The notes beneath the pieces were generated by a model. It saw only the letters and a list, made by a program, of their open reading frames with translations, had not been told where the DNA came from and made no database searches. From Gerris lacustris (lineage: Eukaryota > Arthropoda > Insecta > Hemiptera > Gerridae): 64,000 nucleotides of DNA. The position numbers and the translations under genes were made by a program. How positions within the stretch are numbered: the first letter of the stretch is position 1; each line of letters starts with the position of its first letter. The stretch spans positions 52,826,024-52,890,023 of the forward strand of contig OX578285.1 in the NCBI GenBank assembly GCA_951217055.1, in the 5' to 3' direction. Below, in pieces: positions 11,385 through 24,307 of the stretch.

Positions 11385-11560
11385 ATCCAGAAAAAGTATT
11401 GTGACGGAACAGAAAGTAGCCGAAGTCCACCTGTTGTTTGTAGTCTGTATAGATGTGTGGAGCCTGAATTGACGAACCGATTTGGATGAAATTTCGTATA
11501 CATGCACAGGAAAATCCTATCCCGTGACGAAATCCAGACTAATTGGGGGTACTCCCACAC
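11385..11560 (+). repeat. Family R repeat, diverged copy
   Basis: Shares AAAGTATTGTGA, the CCGATTTGGATGAAATTTCG block and ATACATG-CA-GGAAAATCCTA with the better copies near 26,740 and 27,485. The minus-strand frame across it is a chance frame of the repeat. Confidence 0.55.
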
Positions 11561-12827
11561 AAAAACTCTAAATAAATTCTTAGAAAGGGGTTGAGATATC
11601 GATGTAAATTAATTTGTCTCAGCTGAAATCGATATCGATTTCATCATATCACCTGTCGAACACTTTTTATATACGTTTAATAATAAATGAATGAATTAGA
11701 TAATATGGGATTTAAATTCAGTTTCACTACGCGAAGAAAGTTTAGTTCGGAAAGAAAGTTGGCTCGTCAGATTGATTTTTTAGCTTTTTTGTAAAGTTTA
11801 ATTTTATTTTCACTTGAGCATCTTCAGGCCGTTTCACTTTCTATCTCTATCTAGTGGTTTTCCAATGCCGTCGAGGCAGCTTCGATATCTGAGCATATGT
11901 ACGCATGTAAGTCATTCGGCATTAGGTATATTCTTTCTGTCTGAACTCCCCCTGCCATTCTGCCCTTTAGACTGCCCCTGTCGAAATACAACGCTTATTA
12001 TAAGTACACCGATAAGCCCCAAGTTTCCTCTCGGAGTATTATACGGCTTTATAATTGAGGTGCGATAACACATAATTTTTAAACTACGAAGCAAAGTCAT
12101 TTCAATTAAGGTCATTTAGTGTTTACGGTACTTTTTGGAGAAAAAATGGATTTGTATTGTACTGTAGAACTAGGATAATACGATTATTAGGATATTATCT
12201 ACGGTGAGAAGTAGGTAAAGAAAGGCAGAGATAAGAGACGAGTTCGAGGAAGTGGATCGTGCCGATTTCCTATTAGTCCAGTGTAGAATATTTCCTGGAC
12301 CGGAGCCAAGCATTCCACTCGTATCCTTGTATCTAAAAAATAGATATTTAACTCCAATTCTCCCCAGTTATGAAACTTCACGTCGACTCAAGCTACAACT
12401 ATAATCACTCGACAATTCATTTATATTAATTATTTATTTATAATTCGGTCAAGTGCTGTTCACCTAACAAGAGTTTACCTAAGGATTGATCTGGCTTTAA
12501 GGACCAAATTCGTCACGTGGTTCAAGGTCGCTTGTGTTTTTCGAAGATATCAACAAGTAAAATCAGAAAAAGTAGACTTCAATTCTTAGTTATCGCAGTA
12601 ATCAAGATTACAACAAAATCCTTGGTTCTTTCGTTTCACTTTCGCATTCTTCCGTTCCATATGCAGAACAAACATTTTTCAGATGAGTACCTGTTCTTTT
12701 TGTTGACGATGACGGCAATATTGTTGTTAAAACGACTGGTTTCTTGAGATCAAGTATAAACAAGTCCTCACCGACTGTTAACAATAAAACCAGCCATTCG
12801 CTGTCCAACTTGGTCTTACGGCAGGGG
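11561..12827. other. Unassigned low-repeat sequence
   Basis: Several overlapping open frames on both strands (for example 11814-12068 plus and 12381-12199 minus), but no recognised domain and no coherent exon chain. Possible intronic or intergenic host DNA. Confidence 0.35.
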
Positions 12828-13025
12828 CGGGGCTTGTTGGATCCGTGACGGATGCACGGGGAACCCAACGACCTTGAGGTACGGCATGTTGCCAAACACC
12901 CCACTCTCAGTCCAACTGTTGTACCACATTGGCTCGTTGGAGTGAGTGTCGTACCTGAGCATCCTCACAATGCTTCTTTCAAAAGTTTCGTAAAACAAAT
13001 TATTCTTCTCCGAGTGAAAGGATTT
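12828..13025 (-). CDS. Candidate host exon, product not recognised
   Basis: A minus-strand frame reads without a stop from an AG near 13,025 to a GTAAGA donor-like site at about 12,830. The in-frame stop lies within the donor itself, as expected for a true exon end. The encoded segment (FYETFERSIVRMLRYDTHSN, then EPMWYNSWTESG, then VFGNMPYLKVVGFPVHPS) is compositionally protein-like. The DNA is much more GC-rich than its surroundings. The acceptor is weak in pyrimidines. I cannot assign a family. An alternative is a chance frame in a GC-rich patch. Confidence 0.3.
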
Positions 13026-13159
13026 GCCTGACATTTACTAAAAGTATATTGCCTTACGTATTTCTTTATCATGCACAGCGCTCACACAGGCTCTTATTCT
13101 AGCATATTAATTATCTTGTCTAGACGTCCGATAGTGCTACAACAGGTCAAAGAGGACTT

Positions 13160-13351
13160 ACCAAGTATAAACCCTTAATAATGCCGATATGTTTATGGGA
13201 CTTAAGTCGGAATGCGATTCCTAGTGATCGTGTTTTCTCTTGAAAAGGACCGATCCCACTTGAAAACTGATATTTCCAGGAGGCAAACAAACCGCTTGCC
13301 AGAGGTGCACACGAGACGTGGGGGTGCGTATTTGTCGTGAAGGTATTGGAT
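13160..13351 (-). CDS. Second candidate exon, product not recognised
   Basis: On the minus strand, an AG at about 13,352 (CTTTGAGCAG then ATCCAATACC) opens a segment ending at a consensus GTAAGT donor (TATACTTG/GTAAGT, 13165-13160). Two frames are attractive. One is open across the whole segment. The other reads RLVCTSGKRFVCLLEIS then VFKWDRSFSRENTITRN but meets stops before the donor. Phase does not match the candidate exon at 12828-13025, so they need not belong together. Moderate GC supports coding or regulatory content. Function unknown. Confidence 0.25.
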
Positions 13352-13811
13352 CTGCTCAAAGATATATTATTTATAAGAAGGTTTAGAGAATCGGTTCCAG
13401 GGGGGCTGCAAGTTTAGCGGTTTTACGTTCGAGTCGATGGAGCACGCATGCGCCCGCCCTCCCCCCCCCCCAAGAGTAGGCCCTCACCCCACCCTTCCAT
13501 TATATTAAAAATATCAAATATCACATTTCCCTTTTCTATATCTATGCATACATAGATATACATTTTCTTTTTCTTTTCTCGTCTGCTAAACTTTTTTATA
13601 AAATATTTTACTTTTAATTATTTTTTCCCTCTCTCAGTTTTTATAATTAAGTTTTATACATTATTAGTATAGATATACTTTTTTAATTTATTTTGAAAGA
13701 AAAAATAAACTTTTTTAAAAAAAAGAGGTGGTTAGTTTTTTTATAGCCCCCCACCCCCTTCAATGTTAATCAATACTGAGAAACATTGCAACTCACTTTT
13801 TCTTACTAAAA
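13352..13811. other. Unassigned, with C-run and AT-rich tract
   Basis: Contains CGCCCGCCCT then a 10-C run near 13,461-13,470, followed by AT-rich sequence. No gene seen. Confidence 0.4.
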
Positions 13812-15684
<1,873 letters not shown>

Positions 15685-15689
15685 AACAG

Positions 15690-15830
15690 AATCACTAAAG
15701 TACAAACTACTGGGCCTATTTCGATAAAATTTAGCGTTGGTGTAAAAAAAATCCTTACCCCGAGATAAAATCTATAAATGAACTTAATCTTTGAATTTGG
15801 GGGCGCTGCCCGTCATAACACTCTGACAAA
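15690..15830 (+). repeat. Family R repeat fragment
   Basis: Contains ACTACTGGGCCTATTTCGAT and AAAATCCTTACCCCGAGATA, matching the central block of family R at 26,890-26,960. Confidence 0.65.
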
Positions 15831-16836
15831 TCTTGTCTTTGTTTACGAATAAGCATTCACACTGTAAGAGTAGCCTTAGGATAAGTGAGTAGTTATACAA
15901 CGGATTTTTCTTGTGATTCCATAACTTGTAAAGAACCGATCTTAAACTTTTCGGACTTCACGAAAAACTTCCTTATTTACTAACATTTCGATCAACATTA
16001 ATATTATTACCCATTCATAAGGCGGAATTTTTAGTAAACTTCGCTGAAAGTAAAAAAAGAAACACGTTTATTGTTGCTTTTGTTCACTTATGGGTGAGTA
16101 TACTAAACCAATCTTGCATTTTTCATATTAAAAAAAGCAAGAAGAGTTGAAAATAAAGGCTATTCATAAAATTAGTTATTATAGATATCTCTAATCTAAG
16201 CTTCGAAGACGTGAAGCTGTCTTTATATGATGACAAATAAATAAATTAGAAAGAGCTTAAGTAAACTTCCCTAGTAAAATCACCAACTGTTACAATAAAA
16301 ATAAATTATAAAATTAAATCAATAATGATACAGGTGTAAAAGGTGGTTATGAAACCATAAAAGTATGATTAAAATAGTACTAAAGTACGTATACATTTTG
16401 GGAAGATAAATAATTATTAGCTGTAACGATTATGTAACACAAAAACTAAAAACAAGTTTAACCATATATAACACATGGTAGCAACCCCTAGGGTCCGCCC
16501 TGTGTCATGTTTCGATCTGGCCTGCGGACGTGTAAATATCAAGTCAAATAAACGTCTATTAGGTACTTCGAAACATCGAAAGTGTCTCACTTGTATCGAG
16601 GTATTAGCATGGAACATGCTAGCCTTGACCTAACTACCAAAAAGTGTCACGTTTTTGAGGAACGCGGATGTGTGACGCGGAAGAGTTACGAAATTTTCTA
16701 ATTTAGATTTTCACGTACAACCAAGCCGTTTCTAGGGAAAATGAAACTTCTTTAGAAGCTCTCGATTTATCACGCATTTCTTTCGTGCTTGTTTTTGGTA
16801 TTTATGTCGTCATGTTATAATTATTTATGTTATTAA
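15831..16836. other. Unassigned sequence
   Basis: AT-rich, no gene. A 66-codon minus-strand frame (16617-16417) has no recognisable content. Confidence 0.4.
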
Positions 16837-17755
16837 AGGTGGGTTCATAGCTAGCGGATCCGTATTTACGGAGGCCCGGAGGGATTCATCTATGGCAACT
16901 CTTTTGCGGCACCGCAGAAAGTTGGTTCCAAACCATATTTTTTGCGGTGCCGCTTTATAACCTGTATGAAACCTTCACTTTGTCCTCTTCATATTTCCTT
17001 TTTGTTTTTATATTACAATTGTTTATTATATTATATTGTGTATCTGAATTTGTTCCTACATTATTTTTGTTATAATCTGTATTGCATCTGTGTTTAATAT
17101 ACGTTTTTTATCAGTGTTTTATCTTCATCCGCGTATTATGTCCGTGTTTCTTTTATATCTGAGCTTATTATATCTGTTCCTTCATTATTTTGATTAAATA
17201 CTTATTTCTTATTTATATAATAATAAAAGTCCTAATCTATAATCTCATTATATACTAATGCTGTATTTTAACTTGGGTCTTCAGGGGTTATAAAAACACT
17301 TTTTTATACATAAAAAAGGTGATATTTCATCCCTTAATTGGGATATCTTCAAACCTTATTTTGAAGTCAATGATACATTTTAAAATATTCTTCACCAATA
17401 ATTTGGTAAAAAGTCTAAAAATCAGGTTATACAATCTGATGTGAGTCAGTAGGGCTCAATCAACTGACTAGAGTTTTTATAACCCCTGAAGACCCAAGTT
17501 AAAATACAGCATTATTAAATATAAAGGGGACAGCAAAAGTAAAAATGGCTCATTATATACGTTTTTTTTAAGCAAGAGAACTAAATTCAAGTTGAAAAAA
17601 CGATGTTATAATTGGCTTTGTTTATAACCTGGCCGACCGAAACTCGAGGGGAGGGAAACAACGACTCCGTCCTCTGTCTCGGCGGTTCTCCGAAGAATAT
17701 ATTGTTATCTATATAGCCCTCCGCAAATAAGTATCCGCTAGCTGTGAATCCACCT
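16837..17755. mobile_element. Harbinger-like non-autonomous DNA transposon (919 bp)
   Basis: Terminal inverted repeats of about 40 bp at roughly 85% identity. The left end is AGGTGGGTTCATAGCTAGCG and the right end, reverse-complemented, is AGGTGGATTCACAGCTAGCG. Flanked by TAA at 16834-16836 and 17756-17758, the TWA type of target duplication used by PIF/Harbinger. A perfect 11-bp subterminal hairpin GCGGCACCGCA/TGCGGTGCCGC lies at 16906-16953. There is no transposase frame. The element hosts the nested palindrome at 17258-17512. Confidence 0.75.
17258..17512. mobile_element. Mariner-like palindromic MITE nested in the Harbinger-like element
   Basis: Perfect inverted arms of about 40 bp (GCTGTATTTTAACTTGGGTC... 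and its exact reverse complement, together 17256-17514), flanked by TA on both sides. TA duplication plus perfect arms fit the mariner/Tc1 group. Perfect arm identity indicates a young insertion, younger than its host element. Confidence 0.8.
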
Positions 17756-17758
17756 TAA

Positions 17759-18221
17759 TGGATGTAGTAAACCCAGCGGGGTCAGCGAGGCCCGAAGGGC
17801 CGAGTTTTTTTTGTTTTTCTTAATATAAAACCTAGATAAATAATATAAGCATTAGTCACCCACTGTGTGGTATGATGATGCAAAATGATGTTTACTTTTT
17901 GGAATTAGAGTAGTGAGGGTCGAGACCTGCCGAGAGAGTGGGGGAAGGGAGGTACCCACAGCCCTATTACTTGCACATTCATTACTTATTACTTGCACTT
18001 TTTATTATTAAACCTGACACAGCCTAACCCCCTTTCACACACACTTACACATCTTAATACCATTATCTCTTTTCCTATCTGGTTAAGCAAAGTAAATTGT
18101 GTCAGTTCGTTATTGGCCTTGGTGTCGTGAGCAAGTGTATTCAAGTTGTTCTGTGGTCGTGATTTGTACAGTGTACATTACAAAATGTCAGGTGCTATGA
18201 AAGAAAAAAGAAATGTATATG
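17759..18221. other. Unassigned, with terminator-like hairpin
   Basis: At 17789-17812 a GGCCCGAAGGGCC hairpin is followed by GAG and eight T. In a eukaryote this could be a Pol III terminator or the tail of a repeat. Nothing upstream resembles a Pol III gene. The rest is unremarkable. Confidence 0.35.
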
Positions 18222-18565
18222 CAGAGTGTGTGCTAGTCAGCACACAGCGAGGGTCCGTAGGCCACACTATAGAGTGTTTAACTGTAAAGTGTATAAACAG
18301 TGTTTTTTTAAAATGCTAAAAAGCTTACTTTGAACCATTCTAAGGGTCTGATATTCTCAAAACACACTCTGATAAAGTATTTTTTTGCCACTGAACCGGA
18401 CTACAACCATATAAATACATCGAAAAGACCATAATTATAAAAAAAAACGTATTTTGTCAATAAAAAATAAAATAATATTTTTTTCGAAATTTCCAAAAAG
18501 TGATATCTTTACTTTTGGTCGAAGAATGTTCAGGAATATTTTCAGATTTTTTGTACTTCACATAA

Positions 18566-20464
18566 CGTCGTTGATAATGCAATAGGTCGTATGTCAAAAA
18601 ATTCCATTTTTTTTTTATTGAGCCTCTGTAATCAAAACAGTTGTATTCGTCTATTAGCAAGAGGTCTAATGTGAAGAACCAATAGAACACGTGATGCGCG
18701 CGCAGTGACAATAGGGCCTATGTCCAAAGCCTTTCTATTTGGTTACAACAAAACATCGTATGTTATATTATTATGAGTGCATGATGGTTTATAGTGTATT
18801 TTTTTATAGCATAATTCCTCATTTGTATTTATAAACTGTACATCCATGTCTCATTGCTTTATAACTAATTTATATTATTTGTTTATAACTAATTTTTTAT
18901 AACTAATTTAGGTAACTATGATGCGTTCATTTATTTTCATAATTATGATTTTTAATTTTTGTAAGATTATTTTGTACCACAATTTAAAATGCTATTATTA
19001 ATTTGGTCGTCCGTGCTATTATTTTGTTAACAAGACTTTCTGTTTCAATAATTATTTAATTTTAAATTCGGATTAAGTATTAATATGTATACGCTATGTA
19101 AGCAAAAAAAAAAAAAAAACAATCGGGTACGGGGTACCTCGGAACTTTTCCTCACTTCAGAGGCCACTAAAGTGGCCTCTCCTGCTGCTTCGCAGCAGGA
19201 GGAAGCAGCATTGGACGTGGTCAGTACTTGGATGGGTGGCCGTTCTGAACTAACTGATTTATTATCATTCTTAAAAAAAAAACCTTATTTTTAATACCTA
19301 TATCTTATTTAATTATTTGAAGTTTGGCGGTATTTTGAATTTTGACAGATGTAAACAAACTTTGACGTCATCAAAATTATCGCACTAATAAATAATTATA
19401 TTCGCTTATAACTTTTAAACTAATTAATGGAATTTCATCGGTTTTTTTAATATTTGTTCCTTAATTTTTTCCAGTTCCAACGATATGCTATACGTCAAAA
19501 ACCTATTTATACTTACAGAATTATTAACTGTCAAAGTTTAAAAATTCAAAAATTTATAACTTCAAAATGGCGGCCAAAATCAATATGAAATTTAGTGGGC
19601 TTGTTTGTCATACAGAGAGGTACATTCGAGCCAAATTTCAACTCGATCAGGACCGCATTTCCGATTTATTAAGATTTTTTTAACTTTTTGCTGACTCAGC
19701 AAACTGGGTTCAAGATGGCGGAAAAAGTTGATTTTCCGGGCGGCACAACTACAGGTTAGGACTGATTTTTCTGCCAAGTTTCAACTCTCTAGGTTAAATA
19801 CCTTGGGCGCTACGATGATAACACACACATACATACGTCATGCTGAAAACCACTCAGGAGTCTTAAAAACACCTAAAACGGATAATTCCGTTGAAATCTC
19901 GAAAAAAAAATTTTTGGTGAAAACAATACTTTTCCTACTATTAGTAGTGAGGAAAAGTAAAAAAACTTTTTATTTTATCTTACATATTTCAATTGTTTGT
20001 TTCCAGTTTTCTTTAATTGTATTTTTTTTTTCTTACAGTTCTTCTTAATTTTATTGTTTTCAATTCTTTTTTTTTTTAATTAACATTTTACTACTCTGAA
20101 AAAATATTATTAATATTTTATATAAAGTGTAAATAAATTTGTAAATTAAAGTTGTTGAGTTATGATTTACTCCATTACTATGACTATCTTTACAGGTGTA
20201 ATCTTAAACATAATAATTAACAACAGGTCGTATGTCCCTTAAAAGTAGCCATATTTTCCCAGAAATATGACGTATGTGATTGGTTTATTGTGAATTAAAT
20301 TTTTTTCTAAAATAATTGTTTGGTTCTTCGGTTTTAGATCGAATTTGAATATTATAAACGAATTATCAAAAATATTGCACTAAAAAATACCTGGCAATTA
20401 AGTTTTTTGGTTCTCCTGAAAAACGACTTGTTATTACATACAACCTATTGCAGTATCAACGACG
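18566..20464. mobile_element. 1.9-kb TIR element nested in GTCC copy A
   Basis: Ends are inverted repeats of about 29 bp (CGTCGTTGATAATGCAATAG at left; the reverse complement of the right end is CGTCGTTGATACTGCAATAG). ATAA is duplicated at 18562-18565 and 20465-20468, while GTCC copies C and D have the empty site with a single ATAA. Subterminal GGTCGTATGTC repeats occur at both ends. No transposase frame. It carries a family F repeat inside. The superfamily is not determined from a 4-bp duplication alone. Confidence 0.75.
19098..19960 (+). repeat. Family F repeat with 5S-rRNA-like head
   Basis: Order: an A-run; CTCGGAACTTTTCCTCACT; palindromes GAGGCCACTAAAGTGGCCTC and CCTGCTGCTTCGCAGCAGG; a segment at 19202-19243 (AAGCAGCATTGGACGTGG then GTCAGTACTTGGATGGGTG) that reads like the internal promoter part (A box to C box) of 5S rRNA; then a body of about 650 bp ending ATACTTTTCC with TAGTGAGGAAAAG. 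A minus-strand copy lies at 38523-39900 and a headless relative at 41598-42185. This fits a 5S-derived (SINE3-like) retroposon or a chimera containing one. Confidence 0.65.
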
Positions 20465-20478
20465 ATAAGCGAGATAGA

Positions 20479-20498
20479 GGGGGGGGGGGGGGGGGGGG
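20479..20498. repeat. Poly-G tract (20 G)
   Basis: Inside GTCC copy A at the same site where copies C and D have G/C runs of 10-12. Confidence 0.95.
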
Positions 20499-20849
20499 AC
20501 ACATTTCATACCCACTTCAAACTTGCCTACGCTCGCCCTATCAAAGTTATATCCAAAGAATTATATATTTTTGTAATCAGCTCGACGTACCCTTTCATAT
20601 GATACCCCTCACGGTGTCGAAAAAAAAAAAAAAAATTTAACCCTTAAGTTTTTTTACCCTAATTTTTTTGAAAAATATTTTTTTTAAGTCGCTATATTTT
20701 TAAAATATGTGGGCAGGTACAAGACACATACATGCCAAATTTCAAAGTGATCGGACGAAAGGTGTAGCCGTGAGAGCACGCGAGAGGACGGACGGACAGA
20801 CACACGCAGGAAAATATAAGGGTGCTTGGTTTTGCCTACGGACCCTAAA

Positions 20850-22640
20850 AATGGACGGATCACTATTTTTTTTATTCTGAATAAAAGTTTTCCAGGGTGT
20901 TTGTTGTGCCAAGAATCGGTTAATGTCAACAAAGAGTATAACTTGAAGAGGCACTTTACTTGCAGGAAAAACAAGAAAAGATAAAATAGATAATTTGAAG
21001 AAAAATTCAATTAAAAAAAAAAAAAAAAAAAAAAACAATGAAAAAAATTGAATTCCCAGCAGTAAATTTTATACGATCTATTGACTCAACATGATACTGT
21101 TGTTAAAGCTAGTTTTATTGTGAGCGAAAAAATTGCTTAGAACTCGAAGTCATTTGTTGAAGGTGTATTTGTAAAAGAGTGTCTGCTTGATGTTACAAGT
21201 ATAATATGTTCCGACAAGAAAAAGGAGTTTGAAAACACTTCTTTATCAAGACGTACTGTTGTCCGACAAATAGAGATGATAGCTGATGACATTTAAACAA
21301 CGTGTAAAGACAGGTGTGATAAATCAATGGCTTTTTCCATTGCACTGGATGAAAGTACGGATGCTTCAGATACAGCACAATTAGCGATATTTATTCGAGG
21401 AGTTGATATAGATTTCAATATCGTAGAAGAATTATTGGCCTTCAGCCACACAGGGGACACGTTTCAAACCCGCTTCAAACTCGCCTACCCTCGCCCTATC
21501 AAAGTTATAACCAAATAATTATATATTTTTGTTATCAGCTCGACGTACCCTTTCATATATGATACCCCTCACGGTGTCGAAAAAAATAAAAAAATTTAAC
21601 CCTAAAGTTTTTTTACCCTAATTTTTTTGAAAAATATTTTTTTTAAGTCGCTATATTTTTAAAATATGTGGGCAGGTAGAAGACACATACATGCCAAATT
21701 TCAAAGTGATCGGACGAAAGGTGTAGACGTGAGAGCACGTGAGAGGACGGACGGACAGACACACGCAGGAAAATATAAGGGTCCTTGGTTTTGCCTACGG
21801 ACCCTAAAAATGGACTTGGCCCAATTTAGCACTGACCCCCTCATATGTGAAGCAGTAAATACAGTCATTAAGAACTTTGACCTGAACTGGAGTTCATTAC
21901 GTGCAACGAGAAATATGTACTGATAGAGCCCTTCAATGGTTTGGTTGCCAAATAGACTTGTTCATAAAAATGCTACTCATTTACAGATTCATACAGAAAA
22001 AATAACATTTGTTTATTCCTTCATCAAAATCTGTGTGGGAAGTTAATGAGATATTCCCATGTCATGGAAGTAGTGGTAGCTTCTATAAACTTTACTAAGT
22101 CGCGTGCACTTAATCACCACCGATTTAAAGAATATTTGCCAGACCTATTTCTAGGATAACAAGGTGTTTCATATTAGTGTGAAGTAAGATTCAAATGTTT
22201 TTATGATTTGAGGAAAGTTATTGCATCAGACTTTATGGAAATTAAAGGAAAGACAATCGAGAAATTAAATAACGACCGGTGGATATGCGATTTAGCATTT
22301 TTTGTAGATGTCACGGGACACCTCAACGAATTAAATGTAAAATAGCAAAACAACAAGGAATTTGTGCATCAGTTTTATTGACATATCAAAGCTTTTGCTA
22401 ATAAATTAATGTTATTTGTTAAACAATTGTTCCCATTTATCCATTTGGCATCTCATAAAAATATATTTTTATAATTGCTTACGGAGATGAACTGACGACA
22501 TTAAGAGAGCAATTTGAAACAAGGCTCGTCGAATTCCAAAAACATGACCTAGCATTCACCATATTTGCTCGTTCAAAAGATACTGACGTTAATCGAGCAA
22601 CCACAAAACTTACAGATGGAACTTGTTGACGTTTAGGCTG
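20850..22640 (+). pseudogene. hAT transposase pseudogene (ZBED5/GTF2IRD2-like group)
   Basis: Recognisable in order across frameshifts and stops. A BED zinc finger has CLLCQESVNVNKEYNLKRHF at 20898-20957 with CxxC and His. The catalytic-domain start has FSIALDESTDASDTAQLAIF (frame from 21327). A segment VNTVIKNFDLNWSSL lies near 21,856. SRALNHHRFKEYLPDLF lies around 22,092-22,150. DRWICDLAFFVDVTGHLNEL lies near 22,275-22,335. Then come KAFANKLMLFVKQL and LREQFETRLVEFQKHDLAF, ending with QMELVDV near 22,620. The order and spacing match domesticated and free hAT transposases of the ZBED5/GTF2IRD2 kind. GTCC copy B is inserted within it and GTCC copy A abuts its start. More than a dozen disabling changes were seen, so there is no activity. 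Confidence 0.85.
21452..21805 (+). mobile_element. GTCC-family element copy B (3' half) inside hAT pseudogene
   Basis: Starts AGGGGACACGTTTCAAACCC, runs through the 3' half of the family and ends GCCTACGGACCCT at 21805. The 5' half is missing from the position of the poly-G tract onward. It interrupts the hAT frame after VEELLAFSH. Confidence 0.8.
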
Positions 22641-22679
22641 CATTAGAGTAAAAATCAATGTTTAACCAGCGTTAATATG

Positions 22680-22995
22680 GTGAATTTTTTTTGTATATTC
22701 TTCAATTGATCTCTTTAATTATAAATTCTTCTAGTATATAACCAATGTTATAGTATGTAACCAGTGTTTAATTATATTTTTTCATTTTGGCTATATTTCG
22801 CCCAAACCTGGGCATCTTCAGGGGCCTTAGCTGAATGTTTTATTTGATGTGATAAATATTACAATGAATGAGGTTTTAACAAACTTTGAGTAACTATTTC
22901 ACTCATTGTTCAAAGGTTACTCAAAATGAAAAAATGTAATTAAAACATTGGTTTTTTAATTATTATAATCCCTATAGACCATATACTAGAAGGAT
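22680..22995 (-). repeat. PLE-type terminal repeat fragment
   Basis: The minus strand carries CCCTGAAGATGCCCAGGTTT then GGGCGAAATATAGCC at about 22787-22825. The flank CCCTATAGACCATA and TACTAGAAG matches the flank of the right copy at 63,840-63,860. Probably a terminal repeat of the same PLE or related family. Confidence 0.55.
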
Positions 22996-23277
22996 GGTGA
23001 ATTTTTATAAATTACATTTATCAGAATAAAAATATAGTAGTAGTAGTATTTATGGGACTTAGCAAGAAATATCATTGGGCTTTTTGGCAGTACTTATACA
23101 GGTGAACAATTTTTTTTCGAGGATGAAGCACAGTAAATCAAATATTCGAATAAGGATAACAGATGAAAATCTTGAAAGTTCAATGAGAATCTAGAAAATT
23201 CTATGAGGCCAATATTGACAAACTAGTGCCTCAAGTACAAAGCTAAATTTCACATTGAATTTAATACATATCTTATA
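22996..23277. other. Unassigned AT-rich sequence
   Basis: Nothing recognised. Confidence 0.4.
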
Positions 23278-24307
23278 CAGGGTAGTCCAAAAGTCTCCCC
23301 CCCCCCCCTCTTAACTTTTGAACTGTTTGAGATAAATTTATGAAACTTGGGGGATCTCTACCATGCAAAGGGAAGTTTGTTTTCATGCAATCACCCACTA
23401 GGGGCAACCACCCACTTTGCCCCCAGGCCACCCAACTTCAAAATTTCAAATTGGAGTGTATATTTTTGATAGCATATTTGGATTCTACAGTGAAAAATAA
23501 CAAATTTTTACTTGAAACTATTTTTTCTATCTCCAATATTTTTACCCCTACAGGGGGGCAAAGATAGCAAAATTACCCTTCCGAAATAGTAAAAAAATAA
23601 CTCTTAGATCGTTATAAAATCTAAACGGTTTATAAAGTAATGGAACTTGGGGGATCTGTACCATGTAAAGGGAAGAGTGTAATCATCTACTGGTGTACTA
23701 GGGGCAACCACCATTTTCCCCCCAGGCACAGAAAACTACCATTTTTATACCTATGCCCTCCTATAGGGGACAAAATATTAGAGATAGAAAAAAAAGTTTT
23801 AAGTAATATATTTATATTTTTTACCGTAGAATCTAAATCTGCTATCAAAAATATACATTCGAGGTTAAAATTTTGAAGTTAGGTGGTCTGGGGGCAAAAT
23901 GGGAGGTTGCCCCTACTGCGCGATTGCATGAAAACAAACTTCCCTTTACATGGTAAAAATCCCCTAAGTTTCATTAATTTATCTCTAACCGTTTAGATTT
24001 TACAACGTATTATCGGAAGGGTTATTTTGCTATATTTGCCCCCCTGTAGGGGGCAAAATATTGGAGATAGAAAAAATAGTTACAAGTAAAAGTTTATTAT
24101 TTTTCAATGTAGAATCCAAATATGCTATCAAAAATATACACTCCAATTTGAAATTTTGAAGTTGTGTGGCCTGGGGGCTAAGTGGGTGGTTGCCCCTAGT
24201 GGGTGATTGCATGAAAACAAACTTCCCTTTGCATGGTAGAGATCCCCCAAGTTTCATTAATTTATCTCAAACTGTTCAAAAGTTAAGAGGGGGGGGGACT
24301 TTTGGAC
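23278..24307. mobile_element. CAGGGTGATCC foldback element, near-complete (1.03 kb)
   Basis: Left end CAGGGTAGTCCAAAAGTC followed by a C-run. The right end is a G-run followed by ACTTTTGGAC, missing the last few bases. The two halves are reverse complements over long stretches, with the axis near 23,790. Open frames at 23340-23567 plus and 24257-24030 minus encode nearly the same peptide because they are mirror images. Repeated GGGGCAACCACC and GGGGGATCTGTACCATG modules match 7493-8336. Non-autonomous. Confidence 0.85.

Larger units (their letters stand above)
18222..20846 (+). mobile_element. GTCC-family element copy A, split by a nested element
   Basis: Left part 18222-18565 begins GTGTGCTAGTCAGCACAC then AGGGTCCGTAGGC. 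The right part from 20465 ends GCCTACGGACCCT at 20846. The two ends are 13-bp inverted repeats. Compared with copies D and C, the sequence is continuous except for a 1.9-kb insertion at a CATAAG site. Non-coding: the frame giving LQTCLRSPYQSYIQ recurs in all copies only because they are recent relatives. Confidence 0.82.

Noticed and set aside
17789..17812. Rho-independent terminator-like hairpin plus T-run
   Set aside because: Bacterial termination is irrelevant in this eukaryotic context and no Pol III gene lies upstream.
23340..24257. Two near-identical 75-codon proteins on opposite strands
   Set aside because: They are mirror halves of one palindromic foldback element.
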